Below are positions 1 to 11,608 of a DNA stretch of 64,000 nt, in pieces; the stretch's first letter is position 1, and every line of letters starts with the position of its first letter. Below the pieces are notes generated by a model, which did not search any database, had not been told where the DNA came from, and saw only the letters and a list, made by a program, of their open reading frames with translations. The DNA comes from Adiantum capillus-veneris (taxonomy: Eukaryota > Streptophyta > Polypodiopsida > Polypodiales > Pteridaceae): assembly GCA_014529385.2 (NCBI GenBank), contig CM043942.1:5110501-5174500 (forward strand). Direction: 5' to 3'. The position numbers were made by a program, and so were the translations under genes.

Positions 1-1079
1 TGCATGCAGATTGTGGTACTATTGCTCTTGTTTTTGAAGTATTTTTTGAAGAGTTCTATGAGGGAGAATGGCTTTCGATTCGCCGCTACCTTAGCACTCT
101 AACCAAGCAAGAAGGATGGAGTGACAAAGATTATAAGAGGGCCTAAGGCTATTTTGTAAGGGAAGGGAATCTATGGAAGCAGCCAAAGTGTCTAGAAGGG
201 GTACCGTAGCGGGTTGTTTGCGAGAAGACAGCTCAACAACAGTTGATAAAAGAGTTTCATGAGAGCATATGGGATGGACATAGAGGAGTATGGGCAACCT
301 TTGTCAAGATCAAGGACCAATACTGGTGGACAGGTATGTATAAAGATGTGGCTCAATTTGTGGAGACCTGCCTAGTATGCCAACATTATTATAATGTGCG
401 ACATCAAGATGGATTGCATCCCAGCTATCCACTAGCTATGCACTACAGTGGGTGGTGGACCTGATTACAATGCCAGTAGGTGTTTGGAAAATGAGGTACA
501 TTGTTCTTGCCAGAGAAGATCTTACTAACCAAGTTGAAGGCAGAGCTTTGTGTAGCAAAGCTACCACCTCAGTATGCAAGTTTTTGCTTGAAGATGTTAT
601 TTCTAGGTATGGATGTGTTGGCAAAATCACTACTGATAGAGGAGAGATGGATACAGATGAAGCTTGTGAGATTTTTGCTCGTTTAGGCATTAAACTAGAT
701 CTCACTACATCATACAATCCAGAGAGGAATGGAAAAAGTGAAAGAGGCCATCTGCATATTGTTATAGCTTTAGCAAAGGCATGCCAAGGGAATATTGGTG
801 ATTGGCCTAAATTCTTACCATTTGCTTTGTGAACTGATTGTACTACACACAATTTTGTTACAGGTTTTATGCCATTTGAGTTGATGTATGGGAAAAAACC
901 CATTATGCCTATAGAGGAGACGATTATGTCTTGGACCATAATGCCATGGGAAGAAGGAATGACTACATAAGGTTTGTTTCCTTTATGCATTCGCCAACTT
1001 GAGAGGCGTCAAGAAGATATCGAGGAGGCTAAAGTATAAAGTAGCATTTGATAGAAAGAATAGACTACAACCTCATGCT
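1..1079 (+). pseudogene. Ty3/gypsy integrase remnant, cut off by the window edge and by Copia-1
   Basis: This is the integrase region of a Ty3/gypsy polyprotein. The reading frame enters at about base 45, and the zinc-binding HHCC module lies at about 255-410, with the Cys pair in ETCLVCQ. The catalytic core follows from about 452, with TDRGE around the second acidic residue and a decayed NGKSERG block carrying the glutamate. A frameshift lies at about 450-465 between zinc module and core. In-frame stops occur at 830-832 (where Trp is usual) and 968-970, and the frame then reads on to KYKVAFDRKN near 1040-1070, typical of the C-terminal integrase tail. Copia-1 starts at 1080, so it probably inserted here. 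The gene cannot make functional integrase. The assignment rests on motif order and is secure at superfamily level. Confidence 0.85.
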
Positions 1080-1306
1080 TGTTGGAATTAGGGTTGCAGA
1101 GAAACACACACAGCTTGGAGAAGATGAAGAAAGCTCAAGGCACACAATAGAGAGTGTGTTACTTAATGTGCAATGGAAAGATAGATAGCCCTAGAGTGAT
1201 GGGAATATATAAAATGCACGGGGGAAAAAACCTCCTAAAGAGGGAAAAAATGCCCCAGTGGTCCTAGTGTGTTCACACACATCACTACCACATGTATATG
1301 GTAACA
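1080..1306 (-). repeat. Copia-1 3' LTR, 227 bp
   Basis: The LTR starts TGTTGG and ends GTAACA on the plus strand, giving the expected TGTT...AACA inverted ends. It matches in reverse the 227-bp 5' LTR of Copia-2 at 53046-53272, including the TTACCATATA start and AATTCCAACA end when read on the element's strand. The right edge abuts a polypurine tract. Confidence 0.9.
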
Positions 1307-1319
1307 AATCCCCCCTGGA
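1307..1319 (-). other. Copia-1 polypurine tract
   Basis: On the minus strand the sequence CCAGGGGGGATTT lies immediately upstream of the 3' LTR. This is where plus-strand DNA synthesis would be primed. Copia-2 has the related AAAGGGATT just before its 3' LTR at 58141. Confidence 0.75.
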
Positions 1320-1381
1320 GTGATGCGGTGAACGAGAGCTGGCACATGCGTAAAGGGAAGTGCCATGCCTTAAGGACATGA

Positions 1382-2430
1382 TCAATCCACAAAGGGGAGT
1401 AAGCCCAAAGCTTTGCGGAAAGCTTCAAGCTTCTCACGAGACAATGCCTTTGTGAAAAGATCTGCAAGGTTGTCCTGTGTTGGCACATAAGCCAAGCTGA
1501 TCTCTCTTGCTGAGAGCCTCTCCCTGACATAGTGGTAATGCACCTCAATGTGCTTTGTGCGAGCATGAAAAACTGGGTTCCTCACAATTGCCAATGCGCT
1601 CTGACTGTCAGTGTAGATAGTGTTGGCAGTGTCCTATCCAACACCCAAATAAGCCATAAGGCATCTGAGCCATACACAATCAACCGTAGCTGTGAAGACT
1701 GCCCTATACTCAGCCTCACAACTCGAAGTGGACACAGTAGGTTGCTTCTTGCTCAACCATGATATACATGAACTTCCAAGCATGAAACAAAAACCACTTG
1801 TGGACACTCGCGTGTCAAAACAACCAGCCCAATCTGAGTCCAAAAAAGCATGTAAGTCTGGCGGCAATGATCCCCCCTTGGGATAAAACAAGCCAAGATG
1901 TAAAGTGCCACTAAGGTAGCGGAAAATCCTCTTGACAGGCTGCCAATGCTTAGACCCTGGGCTATGCATAAATTTGCTGACCTGTGAGACTGCAAACTGA
2001 ATATCTGGCCTCATGTTGCATACATAAATGAGGCATCCAACAACAGTTTGGTAAAGAGTGACATCAGCAGGATCGCCAGCATCATGTAGACTCAATTTCA
2101 AACCTGTTTCCATGGGAGTGGCAATAGGTTTGCAATCCTCAAGTCCAAACTTAGCAATGTCTCTATGTAACTTTTCTGACACAAGGCAATACCACAATCA
2201 CACTGCTTAAATTGTATACCCAAGTAATGATGCAATAGCCCCAAATCTTTCATCTTGAAAGTAGCATTCAAATCAGCCTTAAATTCAGCAATATGTCTCT
2301 CATTTGGTCCAGTGATCAACAAATCATCAACATAAAGAACCACAATGAGAAGTACATCACCCTCACGCTTTACATACAATGTGCTTTCTGTTGGACTGTT
2401 ACAAAAGCCTTGTTTGACCAAATGAGTGTC
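1382..2430 (-). pseudogene. Copia-1 reverse transcriptase (C-terminal part) and RNase H
   Basis: The minus strand encodes the second half of a Copia reverse transcriptase and then RNase H. The RT catalytic box LYVDDLLIT is intact near 2320-2345, followed by FKMKDLGLLHHYLGIQ. RNase H includes DSDWAGCFDTR, and the CEAEYRA block is near 1700. The terminal block DNLADLFTKAL is near 1430-1460, and the frame ends at 1382 just upstream of the 3' LTR. The frame shifts near 2170-2200 and again near 1590-1640, so three separate frames are needed. The N-terminal RT half and the integrase core are absent, and the coding joins straight to the pre-integrase module at about 2430. Confidence 0.9.
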
Positions 2431-3520
2431 AGAACTGAACCATCCTTTGGAAACTTAGAATGCTGCATCTTACCCAAAATACAGCCTTTACAAACATGTT
2501 TGACAGGTGCTTCAAGAGGCGGCAAAGAAGAAACCATATAAGATTTCTGCAAACGCAGCAAACTGGTAAAATTCAGATGACCAAAACGTGCATGCCAAAT
2601 TTTTGCATCTGAAATAGCCCTTGAATCTGCAACAACATTTGCAAAATTTTGTCCACACTTGTCATACAAAGTGAGATTATACAGCCCACGGCACAAAAGC
2701 CCAGATGCAACAATTTCATCACCAAAACTGAGATCATGAACTGTACATCTGTCATCCACAAATTTGACTACAAGTCTAAGTCTAGCAAGTGCGGATACAG
2801 ACAAGAGATTATTCTTGATCCCAGGTACATAAAGTGCATCAACAAGTGTGAAGAAACTTCCATTAGCAGCAGTGAGCACAATCTTTCCAACTCCCTGAAC
2901 TGGATAAGAGGCGTTGTTGGAACAAGTGACTGAATTCCCATGAGGGACAGACTCGAGAGAGGTAAACAATTCACGATGTGAGGTAATGTGCTTTGTAGCA
3001 CCACTGTCGAAATACCACACATGTGAATCTGCAGCAACTGAGAAGCATGCATCATGGACAGCAGGATTGTAAGTGCACTCTGCGCTAAAAACCCATTCTG
3101 CATCAACATCAACAACACAGTCTCCTTTCACAGAAGACTCAACAATGGCTGCATTTGTAGTGGAACCAGCATTTGCAGTGGAATGACCCTCTTTCTTCTT
3201 AGCCTCTTTGGCCTTCAACTTAGGGCACGACTTGATCAAGTGATCATTAGCTTTACAATAATGGCAACACATCTTCTTTTTGCCCTTATCACCAGAATTT
3301 CCAGACGAATTGCTGCCAGCAGAAGCATTAGGAACATAATTTTTGCCACTCGCAGCATAACCATAAGAAGTGGCTGCATTGTTGTTACCACCCTCAGACA
3401 CCCTTTGACACAAGAACATGTTGCATCATATAAGCCCACATAGGGTAGTTGTCCCCATCCAACCTGTCCTCAGCAGCAGCAAACATCTTGAACACATCTG
3501 TGTTGTTGTTGTCAGCCATG
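2431..3520 (-). pseudogene. Copia-1 gag, protease and pre-integrase module
   Basis: The frame starts with MADNNNTDVFKMFAAAEDR at 3520 and runs into YPMWAYMMQHVLVSKG. It then jumps by deletion at about 3405-3415 into the C-terminal part of gag. That part has a CCHC knuckle, CHYCKANDHLIKSC, near 3230-3275. An aspartic protease follows with the active site DSGATKHI near 2975-3000, then the pre-integrase zinc module with HARFGHL and CKGCILGKMQ. The frame leaves the module at SKFPKDGSV and fuses to mid-RT sequence at about 2430. Copia-2 continues here into an integrase core, so the join marks a deletion of roughly 1.6 kb. The protease box is intact, but gag is incomplete. Confidence 0.9.
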
Positions 3521-3817
3521 GTAAATGCTGCACCCCCGAAAATAGGAGAAACGGAGCGGGAACAACCTGTGCTATATAGCACAAACCGTAGAAGACTATA
3601 AGGCACCTATTATGCAGAAAACGACACTGATAGAAATTTTGCACAAAATGACGAAATAGCCTGTGCAGTACTGCCTGTAGTGGAAACGGAGGCCGAAATG
3701 AGCCCAAATCAAAATTCTGAGCAGACGCTACGAACGCTTGCCAAAGCTCACTGAAATCGGAGAAAGTGAGCAGGCGTGTGCTGGAGCAGCCTGGCGACTA
3801 AGCCCAGGAGGACGTGA

Positions 3818-3832
3818 CCTGCTCTGATACCA
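3818..3832 (-). other. Copia-1 primer binding site (tRNA-iMet)
   Basis: On the minus strand the sequence TGGTATCAGAGCAGG follows the end of the 5' LTR after two bases. It complements the 3' end of plant initiator tRNA-Met, the usual primer for plant Copia elements. Copia-2 has the nearly identical TGGTATCATAGCAGG. Confidence 0.88.
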
Positions 3833-3834
3833 AT

Positions 3835-3904
3835 TGTTGGAATTAGGGTTGCAGAGAAATGCACACAACTTGGAGAAGATGAAGGAAGCTCAAGGCACAC
3901 AATG
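3835..3904 (-). repeat. Copia-1 truncated 5' LTR
   Basis: Only the last 70 bases or so of the LTR remain. They match 1080-1150 until the shared text stops after CAAGGCACACAAT. Unrelated DNA follows, so the promoter part of the LTR is lost and the element has no recognisable start of transcription. Confidence 0.85.
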
Positions 3905-4604
3905 ATAATGCGAGTTGAAGTCGACGTCAATTACTAATGGTGAGGTGCCATATGATTTTTCTTGGTTTTGGTCGCTTTGGTTGGCGGGTTCGGGAAGGTT
4001 GGAAATCGGAAAAGGCCAAGCAGCTTGAAGTTGGGAAGATGGAGTCTCATTGGGACTTGACGGCTCAACAACTAGGTCTGGGAGAAGAGAATGGCCAGGG
4101 TCTAAAGGTAGAGGATGAGTTGGGCTTTATAAAGATATATAGGTGGGTTTTTTTTAGTTCCCAAGGGGTGAGCACCACTAAGATGCCATGTGGCCCCCCC
4201 ATAAATCCCGCATGTCGTGATGTGAGACCACAAGCTGGGTTATATATCCAAACTTGTAGCCTTTCATTGGTATCCACATGGAGGAGGAGCTCCTTGGAGC
4301 ATGGGCTATGGCGTCTTGGCATCCTTCCCTACGCGGGCACCCATCGACGGTCCCAGCGGCGATGTTTTGACCTCGCACTGTGTTGCCGGTGGCGAATGGA
4401 AGAGGTGTTGTCCGTCGATGGCCTGTTTTTTGCGATGCTGACATGGAAATTTGTAGGTTGTTGTCTAGTGCGCCCTTAAAGGAGCCCATATCTTTTGAGG
4501 ATAAAGAGGGGGGTTCCCACCCAGTAGCGTTGTGCTACTGCCTAGAGCAATGGGGGACCTTCCACGAGCGTGGAGCTCAAGGCTTGCCAAGATTAGCAAG
4601 AGGC
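3905..4604. other. No recognisable gene
   Basis: The plus strand carries a 180-codon open frame (3937-4479), and the minus strand is also open over part of it, but neither shows a known domain or a plausible composition. The stretch lies between two truncated elements. It is probably the decayed rest of the gypsy fragment that follows it, which cannot be proved by eye. Confidence 0.4.
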
Positions 4605-5204
4605 CTATTCATGCAAAAAGCAAGCCAAAAATAGCAAAAGGGGGCTCACATGTAGGGGAGCTTGACAAAAATAGGAGGAAAAACACACGCCCATAGAAGG
4701 GCTTTTTTTTGGGAGTGTGTAGAGTTTGAGTTTTTTTTGGAAGAAAGGATAGAGACAGAGAGAGTTTTTGGAGAGCAAACATAGCAAATTGGAGGGCTCT
4801 TCCTGGTGACTAAAGAGGAGGAGCTTCATCATCAATACGAAAGTAAGCAACGGAGAGCAACAAGATCAAGAGCGTCGCGAGCTCCTTCACCTTGGTGGAG
4901 CGCTCTTTCATCATCACCGGGCATTCAAATACATTTTATGCAACTCTAATTGGGCTTGAACCCTTTGTAAAGGAGCATAAACTCCATAATTTGCAATTAA
5001 TCCAATTAACTGTGTTGCTAACAGCACCGCCTTGGCAATCGAGCGCCAATTTTCATTTGTGATTTCAAGTTCAATAGTTCATGTGCTTCGTTTGCATTTC
5101 TAAGCGGTCATTCATCTATTGTGTGGTGTGAAGCATGTTTTCCCACAGCTAGCAGCCCGCCACTGACCCGATCCACCTTTTGAACCCCATATCCCCTGAC
5201 AGTG
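4605..5204 (+). repeat. Orphan gypsy LTR and leader fragment
   Basis: This segment matches, in reverse orientation, 46595-47178 next to the decayed gypsy gag. Shared words include the TTGCATGAA start region, a pyrimidine-rich block, CACCTTGGTGGAGCGCTC, and the leader with TTGGCAATCGAGC. The LTR end is probably CTAACA at about 5018-5023, and the rest is untranslated leader. The copy breaks off at about 5204, where the other copy runs on into gag, so only an LTR-leader piece remains. The primer tRNA is not obvious. The two copies differ by many substitutions, so the duplication is old. Confidence 0.75.
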
Positions 5205-6190
5205 GACAAAAGACAAGAGCTGGAGAAAGAGAAGGGGGGAATAGGAGAATCGGCACCAATACGGGGCAATGTAGACTTTATTTCTTCACAAAAGACTCTT
5301 TACTTGGGCAGGATCGCCAAGACATGGTCGGCCCGACAAACAACACGTCATCCAAACTCCACTTCACACCAAAAAAAAAGAAACACGCTTTTAGCTCCGC
5401 AGGCACACCCTTCCGTGGAGAGGACCTCCAAAAAAACCCTCCTTTCGCCTCCAAAAATGACCCTGGTATGTCCCAAGACTCCCAAAAAAATGAGCAAAAA
5501 TTGGCTTTTATATAGCGCAACCTAATGCTTCTTTGAGCTCTCGCTTAAACTTTTTTTCCCCTCCTCTAGCTTTTGAAGCCCATTCCATTTGTTCTCCAGA
5601 CTCTAAACAACCTTTTCCTTTTACATTTACCATGAGGAGCTTAAGCCTTTGCATCCTGTCCCCCCACCAAGAAATAGAAAGCACCGAGAACTGCACAATA
5701 GAGTGAAGAGAAGAGGGATGGTGAGGTGGGTGCTCTGAGGGCTTCTGGACAAGATCGTCTTTGCTCAGGTGATGGGGCTGACGCGGTGAGCTCTGAGGGT
5801 TTATGGACGTTCTGAGGGTTGAGACAGGCAGTCGCAGGGAGCTCTGAGGTTGAGTGGCGGCTACAAGCAGTAGGCACACGCAGGCAACGTTCTGCTCAGG
5901 CTCGGGCGAGGTGAAGGCGGCCCTCGGGCCGCGAGCCCACATTGAGGCAATTTCCGTCCCTGATCCTTGCAGTGGCGCGCAGGTTCCGATTGGCCTTGGG
6001 GTTAATGTCTGGCTGATGCACGCACCCAATATAAATAATAGCGATTCTCCCAAGTTAATAATCGTGTTCTTGCTCCCAAGTTAATAATCGTCATCTCTTG
6101 CCTTTGATTGGAATTCATAAGATTTAAAAGGTATTGCTATTGGTTTAAGGGCTTGAAAGTTTTGTTGCTCCGCCGGGCTGGAGGTTAACC
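5205..6190. other. No gene; possible old LTR-like sequence
   Basis: No protein with known motifs is seen in either direction. The region has A-rich stretches, a TATATA at about 5507-5512, and a short tandem duplication of CTCCCAAGTTAATAATCGT at about 6045-6092. It could be a solo LTR of an unrelated family, but no second copy is present in the window to test that. Confidence 0.4.
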
Positions 6191-6203
6191 AAGTCACCTA
6201 GGA

Positions 6204-8030
6204 ATGGAATCCGACATAGTCGAATATTCAAAAATGCTAGCGACGGGTAAAATACCCGGAATGGAGCTAGCCTTGTCGATGGATGAAGGTGATGACTCGG
6301 CCGTGAGATCGGTGGAGGATGCGACAATGTCGAGCCCCAATTCGTCAAAAGCGGTGTCGATCGAAAAGGACAAAACTGTCTTGATCGAAAAAGTTCCTTT
6401 GGAGGAATCAAGGGAAAAAATGGCCTCAGCTCATGGGTTCAAATTTGAGGTTAAAACCCTCAAAGACGCGGGGTCCCTCAGGGTCTCATTTTTACGAACT
6501 TGAATAAAGCGTCAAATGCATCTGCAGCTCGCAGGCCAGGCATCTTGTTTGCTAGCATACTCAAGGGACCTAACTATATGGATTCAGAAAAAAGCGCATC
6601 AAAAGGGGTGTCAGGTGAAGGGGATATCGAAAAACTACAGAATACAAGAGCTAGACTTCAACAAGAGCTCATGGAAGTCAACAAAATGATTGAGGCCGGC
6701 CCTAGCAACAACAAAAGAACATGCTCCCAAACAGACCACAGTGGGTTGGTTGAAGACGGATTGGCAGATTGGGCCTATTCTGCTTTAAGAAAGTCCTTGC
6801 CACAACAGGTGGAGGTTTCTGAGGCTATTACTGTAGCGATTCCACCGATGGTTATTAAAAAACAGTTAGCCACGCAAGCTTAGCTAACGCTGGTTTTTGG
6901 GTTTAGTAGAAGAATCCCAAATAGTTTTGAGATGATTCAATGGCTTCACGGCCCTTAAATTCTTGGTCATGGAGGAGCAGTTGAAAGTACTTCTTACCTA
7001 GCTAAAGGGTTTTGTTATGTGAGATTCAAAGAGGCCTCCGATGTGGAAAAGATCCTCGACAAAGGGCCCCTAGTATTTATTAGGACTACGGTCTGTGTGG
7101 TGCCTTGGGAGCCAGTGTTCGACTCAATTGAATCTCTACAAGGGTTCCATCCGGTCTGGGTGGAGTTTGTGGGACTGCCTAGCTGGCTGTGGGATAATCT
7201 CAGGATGCTTGCTAGTCAACTGGACACTCCCTTATTTATACCTAGCAAGAGAGGGTTTGGCAGAACCTCAAACAGGGTTTGTATAGGATGGGATGTGTCT
7301 AAAACGCCACCTAAGAGCATGTAAATCAATGTTGGAGCTCGGCTTGTCACTATTCCGCTCAATTGGAACATACTTTGGAGCATGTTTTGAATGCAACAAC
7401 TTTGGACACTTCGCCAAGGATTGCCCCTTGAAATCTAAGAGTACTGCAGCTCCGGCAGCACAGGCCACTAGTGAAATGGAAACCCAGATGGAAGGCGGGA
7501 GTAACGAAGGAGCAAATGCAGAGAAGGATAAAGAAGGTATGATGGATGTAAAAATGCAGGAAAAGACAGTGGAGGAATCGATTCCCATAGAACGAATTTC
7601 TGAAAGTGCATGCAATAATAATAAGGTTATTATTCCCGCAGCTATCCCGAAATATATGACAATGACAACGGGGACGGATGTTCAAGTCCCTGGTCTGAAA
7701 AGAGCCAAAAGGGTGAAGGCAGTGGCAAGAGACTCCGAAGTACTTCAAGTCGTGAGAACACTTGAGGTGAAAGGTTCTAGTCCGTCTTCCACCCCATTAA
7801 AAGGAGGGGGGTTCACTGTCCCACTGCACAATCCATTTGCAGCACTACAGGAAAAGAAATCCCCAGAATTCGAACCCCTGGATTCTCCTGAGACCAAGGA
7901 GGGGGGGGGGGGGGGGGGGGGGATGATTCGGATGCTGAAGAATTCGTTCCTCTTTCTCAATGAACCCCTCATTAATGATGGAGTCTCTCACTATCCTATC
8001 TTGAAACGTAAATGTGTTGAAAACCCGTAA
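6204..8030 (+). pseudogene. LINE ORF1: DUF4283-like and CCHC zinc-knuckle RNA-binding protein
   Basis: ORF1 proteins bind element RNA to form the retrotransposition particle. Four open pieces in different frames make up this one (6204-6503, 6500-6883, about 6895-7324, 7293-8030). The third piece reads YVRFKEASDVEKILDKGP and VWVEFVGLPSWLW, the typical end of DUF4283. The fourth has the knuckle CFECNNFGHFAKDC at about 7384-7425 followed by a charged tail. A run of 22 G at 7901-7922 interrupts the tail. The end overlaps the first codons of ORF2 at 8014. Assignment is firm and function is lost. Confidence 0.85.
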
Positions 8031-10676
8031 GAAGAGTACCCTATTCTGGGAGGAAATAGAAAAGGAGAAGGCAGTCAACTGCTGGGCCATCCAGGAACAC
8101 CACTTAGATGCCTATAGCAAGAGAAAGCAGGCGCTAGGAAAGAAACTAGTATTCTATGGAGAAGGAAGTAACGGTTTCAGCGGCGTCCTCAGCATTGTGG
8201 ACAGAGAATTGGAGCCGAAGCTAGTTCTAAACCACCCATCCGACAGAATCTTGGGGATTAGAATCAGATGGGAAGGGCATCCCTTCACCATTGTGAATGT
8301 ATACAGCCCTTGCAATGCAAAAGACAAAGCTAAACTATGGATGCATCTTAGAGATACTCCTATTGAAGGTGAGTGGTTGTTGGTTGGCGACTTCAATATG
8401 GTAGAAAAGAGCAGGGTTAGAAGAAGATCCTCCAGTATGCTGGCTGGCTCGAAAAGGTCTAAATGGAAAAGTCTGTGTGAAAAATGGACGATGATCGACT
8501 TATGGGAAATCGGCCCATGGAATAGCACGCCTGGGTTCACCTACATAAGCCTCCAGTATGCCCGCACTGCCTCCAGGCTGGACAGATGCTATTGCTCACA
8601 CCAAGCTGATTGGATACTGTTGTTGATAGAGATGAACGTAGTCGCAACAAAAAGCCTTTCGGATCACATACCTCTCCACATACATTTTAAGAAGAATACA
8701 AGGGAGGAGCAGACCCCAAGAGGTGGGAAAAAATTGTTAGTAATAGGTGTACACCTATTCAAAGACCCTCTTTTCATGAATCTAACCAAAAAAGCACTAG
8801 ATAAGCTCAAAAAAGATGTCAACCTCAATAAACACAAGGCGTGGGATCTCTTTGCTCGGAGCATTCAGAAAGCAATCAAAACCTCGGGCCCCCGAATCAA
8901 GAAAGTTAGGGAGGCACACCTGCAGCATCTTACTGCGGAGGTATAGTTGCTTACCTCCAGAAAAGCCAAGGGGCTTGCTACTAAGGATGAGCACAAACGA
9001 TGGCTCGAAGCCAAATCTAACCTTGCTGATGAGCAGTTAAGATATCAGAACTGGAAGGCTTCTCTCCAGGGAGACTTCCATTCAACCTGAAGCCTCTAAT
9101 CAAGCGCATTTCTTTAGGCCTTTAAAAATCAAGAGGAGCCGAGGCCACGTCCGCTCGCTCAATGATGAGAAAGGGACAACAATTCATAACCAGGATGAGA
9201 TGGCTGGTATGATGCTGAGCTATCTTAGTCAAATCATTGGACGGCCAGAGATCCAGTCCCAAAAAGTGATAGAAGCCAGAGGGTTCATACTTCAGAGTGT
9301 CAAGAAGAAGATTCCCCACTCGGAAGCTAATTTCTTGGAAAGGGCATTTTCCAAGAACGAATGTTCACTAGCATTGCAAGCCCTTGGCAAGGAAAAGTCC
9401 CCTGGTTGGGATGGGATGACAGTGGAATTCTATAGAGAATTTTGGGACAATCTCAAGGTCCCAATCACAAGGTTGGCCAATAAAGCCATTGTCGAAGGGA
9501 CGATGGAGATAAGTGTAAAGAGAGGGCTTATCAAACCCATCCCCAAACAGATATATTGTTCTCAACTTAAACATTGACGCCCTATAACGATGATGTCGGT
9601 GGCCTACAAAATTATTGCTAAAGTTGTAGCCCTCAGACTAGCCCCATTACTAACCAAGATCATCTCTCCCCATTAGCATGGGTTCATCAAAGGAAGGTCC
9701 ATTTACAATAACATCTTGGCAGCAATGGTGGGCATCGAGTACGCAACTGTCACAAAGCAAGAGTGTGTATTGCTACAGTTGGACCTGGATAAGGCTTATG
9801 ACAGAATAACATGGACATATATAGAAGCCGTCATGGAAGCTTTGGGCTTTGGGCCGCGCTTATGCGACTGGTAAACATACTAGGAGCTAGGAGCCAGTCA
9901 GAGCTCCTATTCAACGATAGAATTGTGGGCTCTTTTGAGGTCAAAAGGTCTATTAAGCTGGGATGCCCTTTGGCCCCCCGTTGTTCGCCATAGGATCACA
10001 TCCTTTAATCATGAAGCTCGAAGCTAGTGCGAAATGAGGGGAGTTGCACGGCCTGGATTTGCTAGGAAACAACCAACTCTTAGCAAAACTTTTTGCAGAC
10101 GATTCTCTCCTCTTCTTGAAGGCGTGCCCCTAGGTCATCAGGAAGGCTCTGGAGATCGTACAAATATTTTCAGTAGCTTCGGGGTCCCAGTGTAATATAG
10201 AGAAGTCAAGGCTGATCTCCCTATCGAAAAATGACTCATTTGACCCTTCTGACTGGTCGGGGGAGATTGTCACAAAAGGGAATAACTTCAGGCATCTGGG
10301 AGCCCTCGTGGGGGTGGATGTAACTCACAAGCAAAGATTTGAGTGGGTGCTATAAAAAATCAAAACAAAAATGTAGGTGGGAGTATGCTCTTCTCCCATT
10401 CCCAAGTCGGATAAAAGTGATAAATGCTTTTATGCTTCTTTATATTGCCTCCACTAGTCCGCTTCTCAAGATTGCTAAGTGTCACTCGAAAGAGTTCTTA
10501 AAACCAGTGAAGGTTTTTATGGAAAAACAACACGAAATCCTCCAGGCCATGGCCATGGGTCGGTTGGGGATCAATTGCTCGGCCGAAGAATCAAGGAGGC
10601 CTGGGAATTCTGAACCCTGTGGCCCATGCAGAAGCTTGTTGCGCCAAATTTGTCGTTTCCTTGGCTAAACAGGATC
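8014..10676 (+). pseudogene. LINE ORF2: endonuclease and reverse transcriptase
   Basis: The first piece (8014-8946) is an exonuclease-endonuclease-phosphatase domain. It has IQEHHLD (Glu), LLVGDFNMVE (Asp-x-Asn) and SDHIPLHIH (Asp-His) at its end, in the right order for nicking target DNA. Reverse transcriptase follows from about 9200: KSPGWDGMTVEFY, GLIKPIPK, SVAYKIIAK, LQLDLDKAYDRI with the first Asp, and FADDSLLFLK near 10100 as the FADD catalytic box. Frames change at about 9080, 9575, 9870 and 10330, and stops occur between the pieces. The thumb block GGLGILNP near 10600 is the last recognisable part. Confidence 0.88.
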
Positions 10677-11555
10677 AAGAGGAAATCAACTCCAACCTCA
10701 GGAAGGCAAGCCGAGAAGGAACAGAGGAAACAAAAGAGCTTTTGGAAGCTGTGTAGGCAAGACAATTGAATTGAAGACAGAGCTTGGAAAGCTTGAAGTA
10801 ACTCGGACAGTCAAGAGGAAATCCGAGTATAGAGCATGGGAATTGGGAGCGAATTGAAGGCTTGCACCGCGTAGCAGACAGACAAGCAGTCGAGCAGGGG
10901 CACCAACGTGTGTGGTGGTGTGGACACACACACGCACACTCAATGAGCTTTTGGGAGAGAAAAGCACTGACTGCAAGTCAGAGCGGGCAAATTTGGGCTG
11001 GGCCACAAGGAGCGGGCAGAATCGAGCGGTTTTTGCTTGGTGTTGTGTTGCACACACACACACACCTGCTGTGCTCGTCATCTCATCAAATCCGACTGCT
11101 TGTCAGACTGTCGACTGTTGACGCAGGCCATTTCGTCAGCTTGACAAATAGCAGCTCGTCAGAGAGTCAGGAAATTAAAGTATTTTTAAAAATCTTTGAC
11201 ACACACCTTGTGTGCAAGCCCCCGTTCCGGCCAATGCTCGAAAAAAACTTTTTTCCAAAAACTTGGCAAACCTACATATGTGAAACAACAGAGGTAAATT
11301 GACAAAATTTGAAGGTTTTTACACCAAATTACACTAATTTTTTCAAAATTTTGTAGGTTTTCTCACCTTCAAAAATAAAGTTTAGAGGTAGATTTCAAAA
11401 TTTGTCGGTGGGATTACACTAAACCTAGGTTTTTTTTTAGCACTGGTTCCGGCCAATCCCCCCCTCGGCCATCGGGGCCCCGGACTCTCGACCACACTCA
11501 CACCACCCGAGATAGGATGAGCTTGAGAGATCAACGGAGTTCCTCTCAACAGAAG

Positions 11556-11608
<53 letters not shown>

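Larger units (their letters stand above)
1080..3904 (-). mobile_element. Copia-1: internally deleted Ty1/Copia retrotransposon
   Basis: This is a Copia element on the minus strand. It has a complete 3' LTR on the left, a polypurine tract, fused pol and gag pieces, a tRNA-iMet primer site and a truncated 5' LTR on the right. Two large deletions shorten it to 2.8 kb: most of gag is missing, and the integrase core with the N-terminal half of reverse transcriptase is missing. Comparison with Copia-2 (53046-58357), which has the same LTR length and similar protein words throughout, shows what is lost. It could move only with proteins supplied in trans, and the 5' LTR truncation now probably prevents even that. 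The gene order gag-PR-(IN)-RT-RH is the Copia order. Confidence 0.92.
6204..10676 (+). mobile_element. L1-type LINE retrotransposon, broken
   Basis: This is a non-LTR retrotransposon of the plant L1 kind. It has an ORF1 with DUF4283-like and CCHC domains and an ORF2 with apurinic endonuclease and reverse transcriptase. Both ORFs carry several frameshifts and stops. The 3' end is missing: the RT thumb text ends at about 10676, before the zf-RVT domain and poly(A) tail expected in this group. No target duplication can be placed. Related but separate fragments lie at 47930-51130. Confidence 0.9.

Noticed and set aside
3905-3990. Continuation of the 1-1079 gypsy integrase on the right side of Copia-1
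   Set aside because: The text NDNAS right after the truncated LTR recalls a gypsy integrase phrase, but the match is too short and the following frame does not continue the domain.
3937-4479. 180-codon plus-strand frame as a gene
   Set aside because: No domain, unlikely composition, open frames on both strands, and a position between truncated elements.
5020-5060. A tRNA-Asp type primer site after the gypsy LTR fragment
   Set aside because: TTGGCAATCGAGCGCC only partly resembles known primer complements and lies some bases away from the LTR end. The primer is left open.
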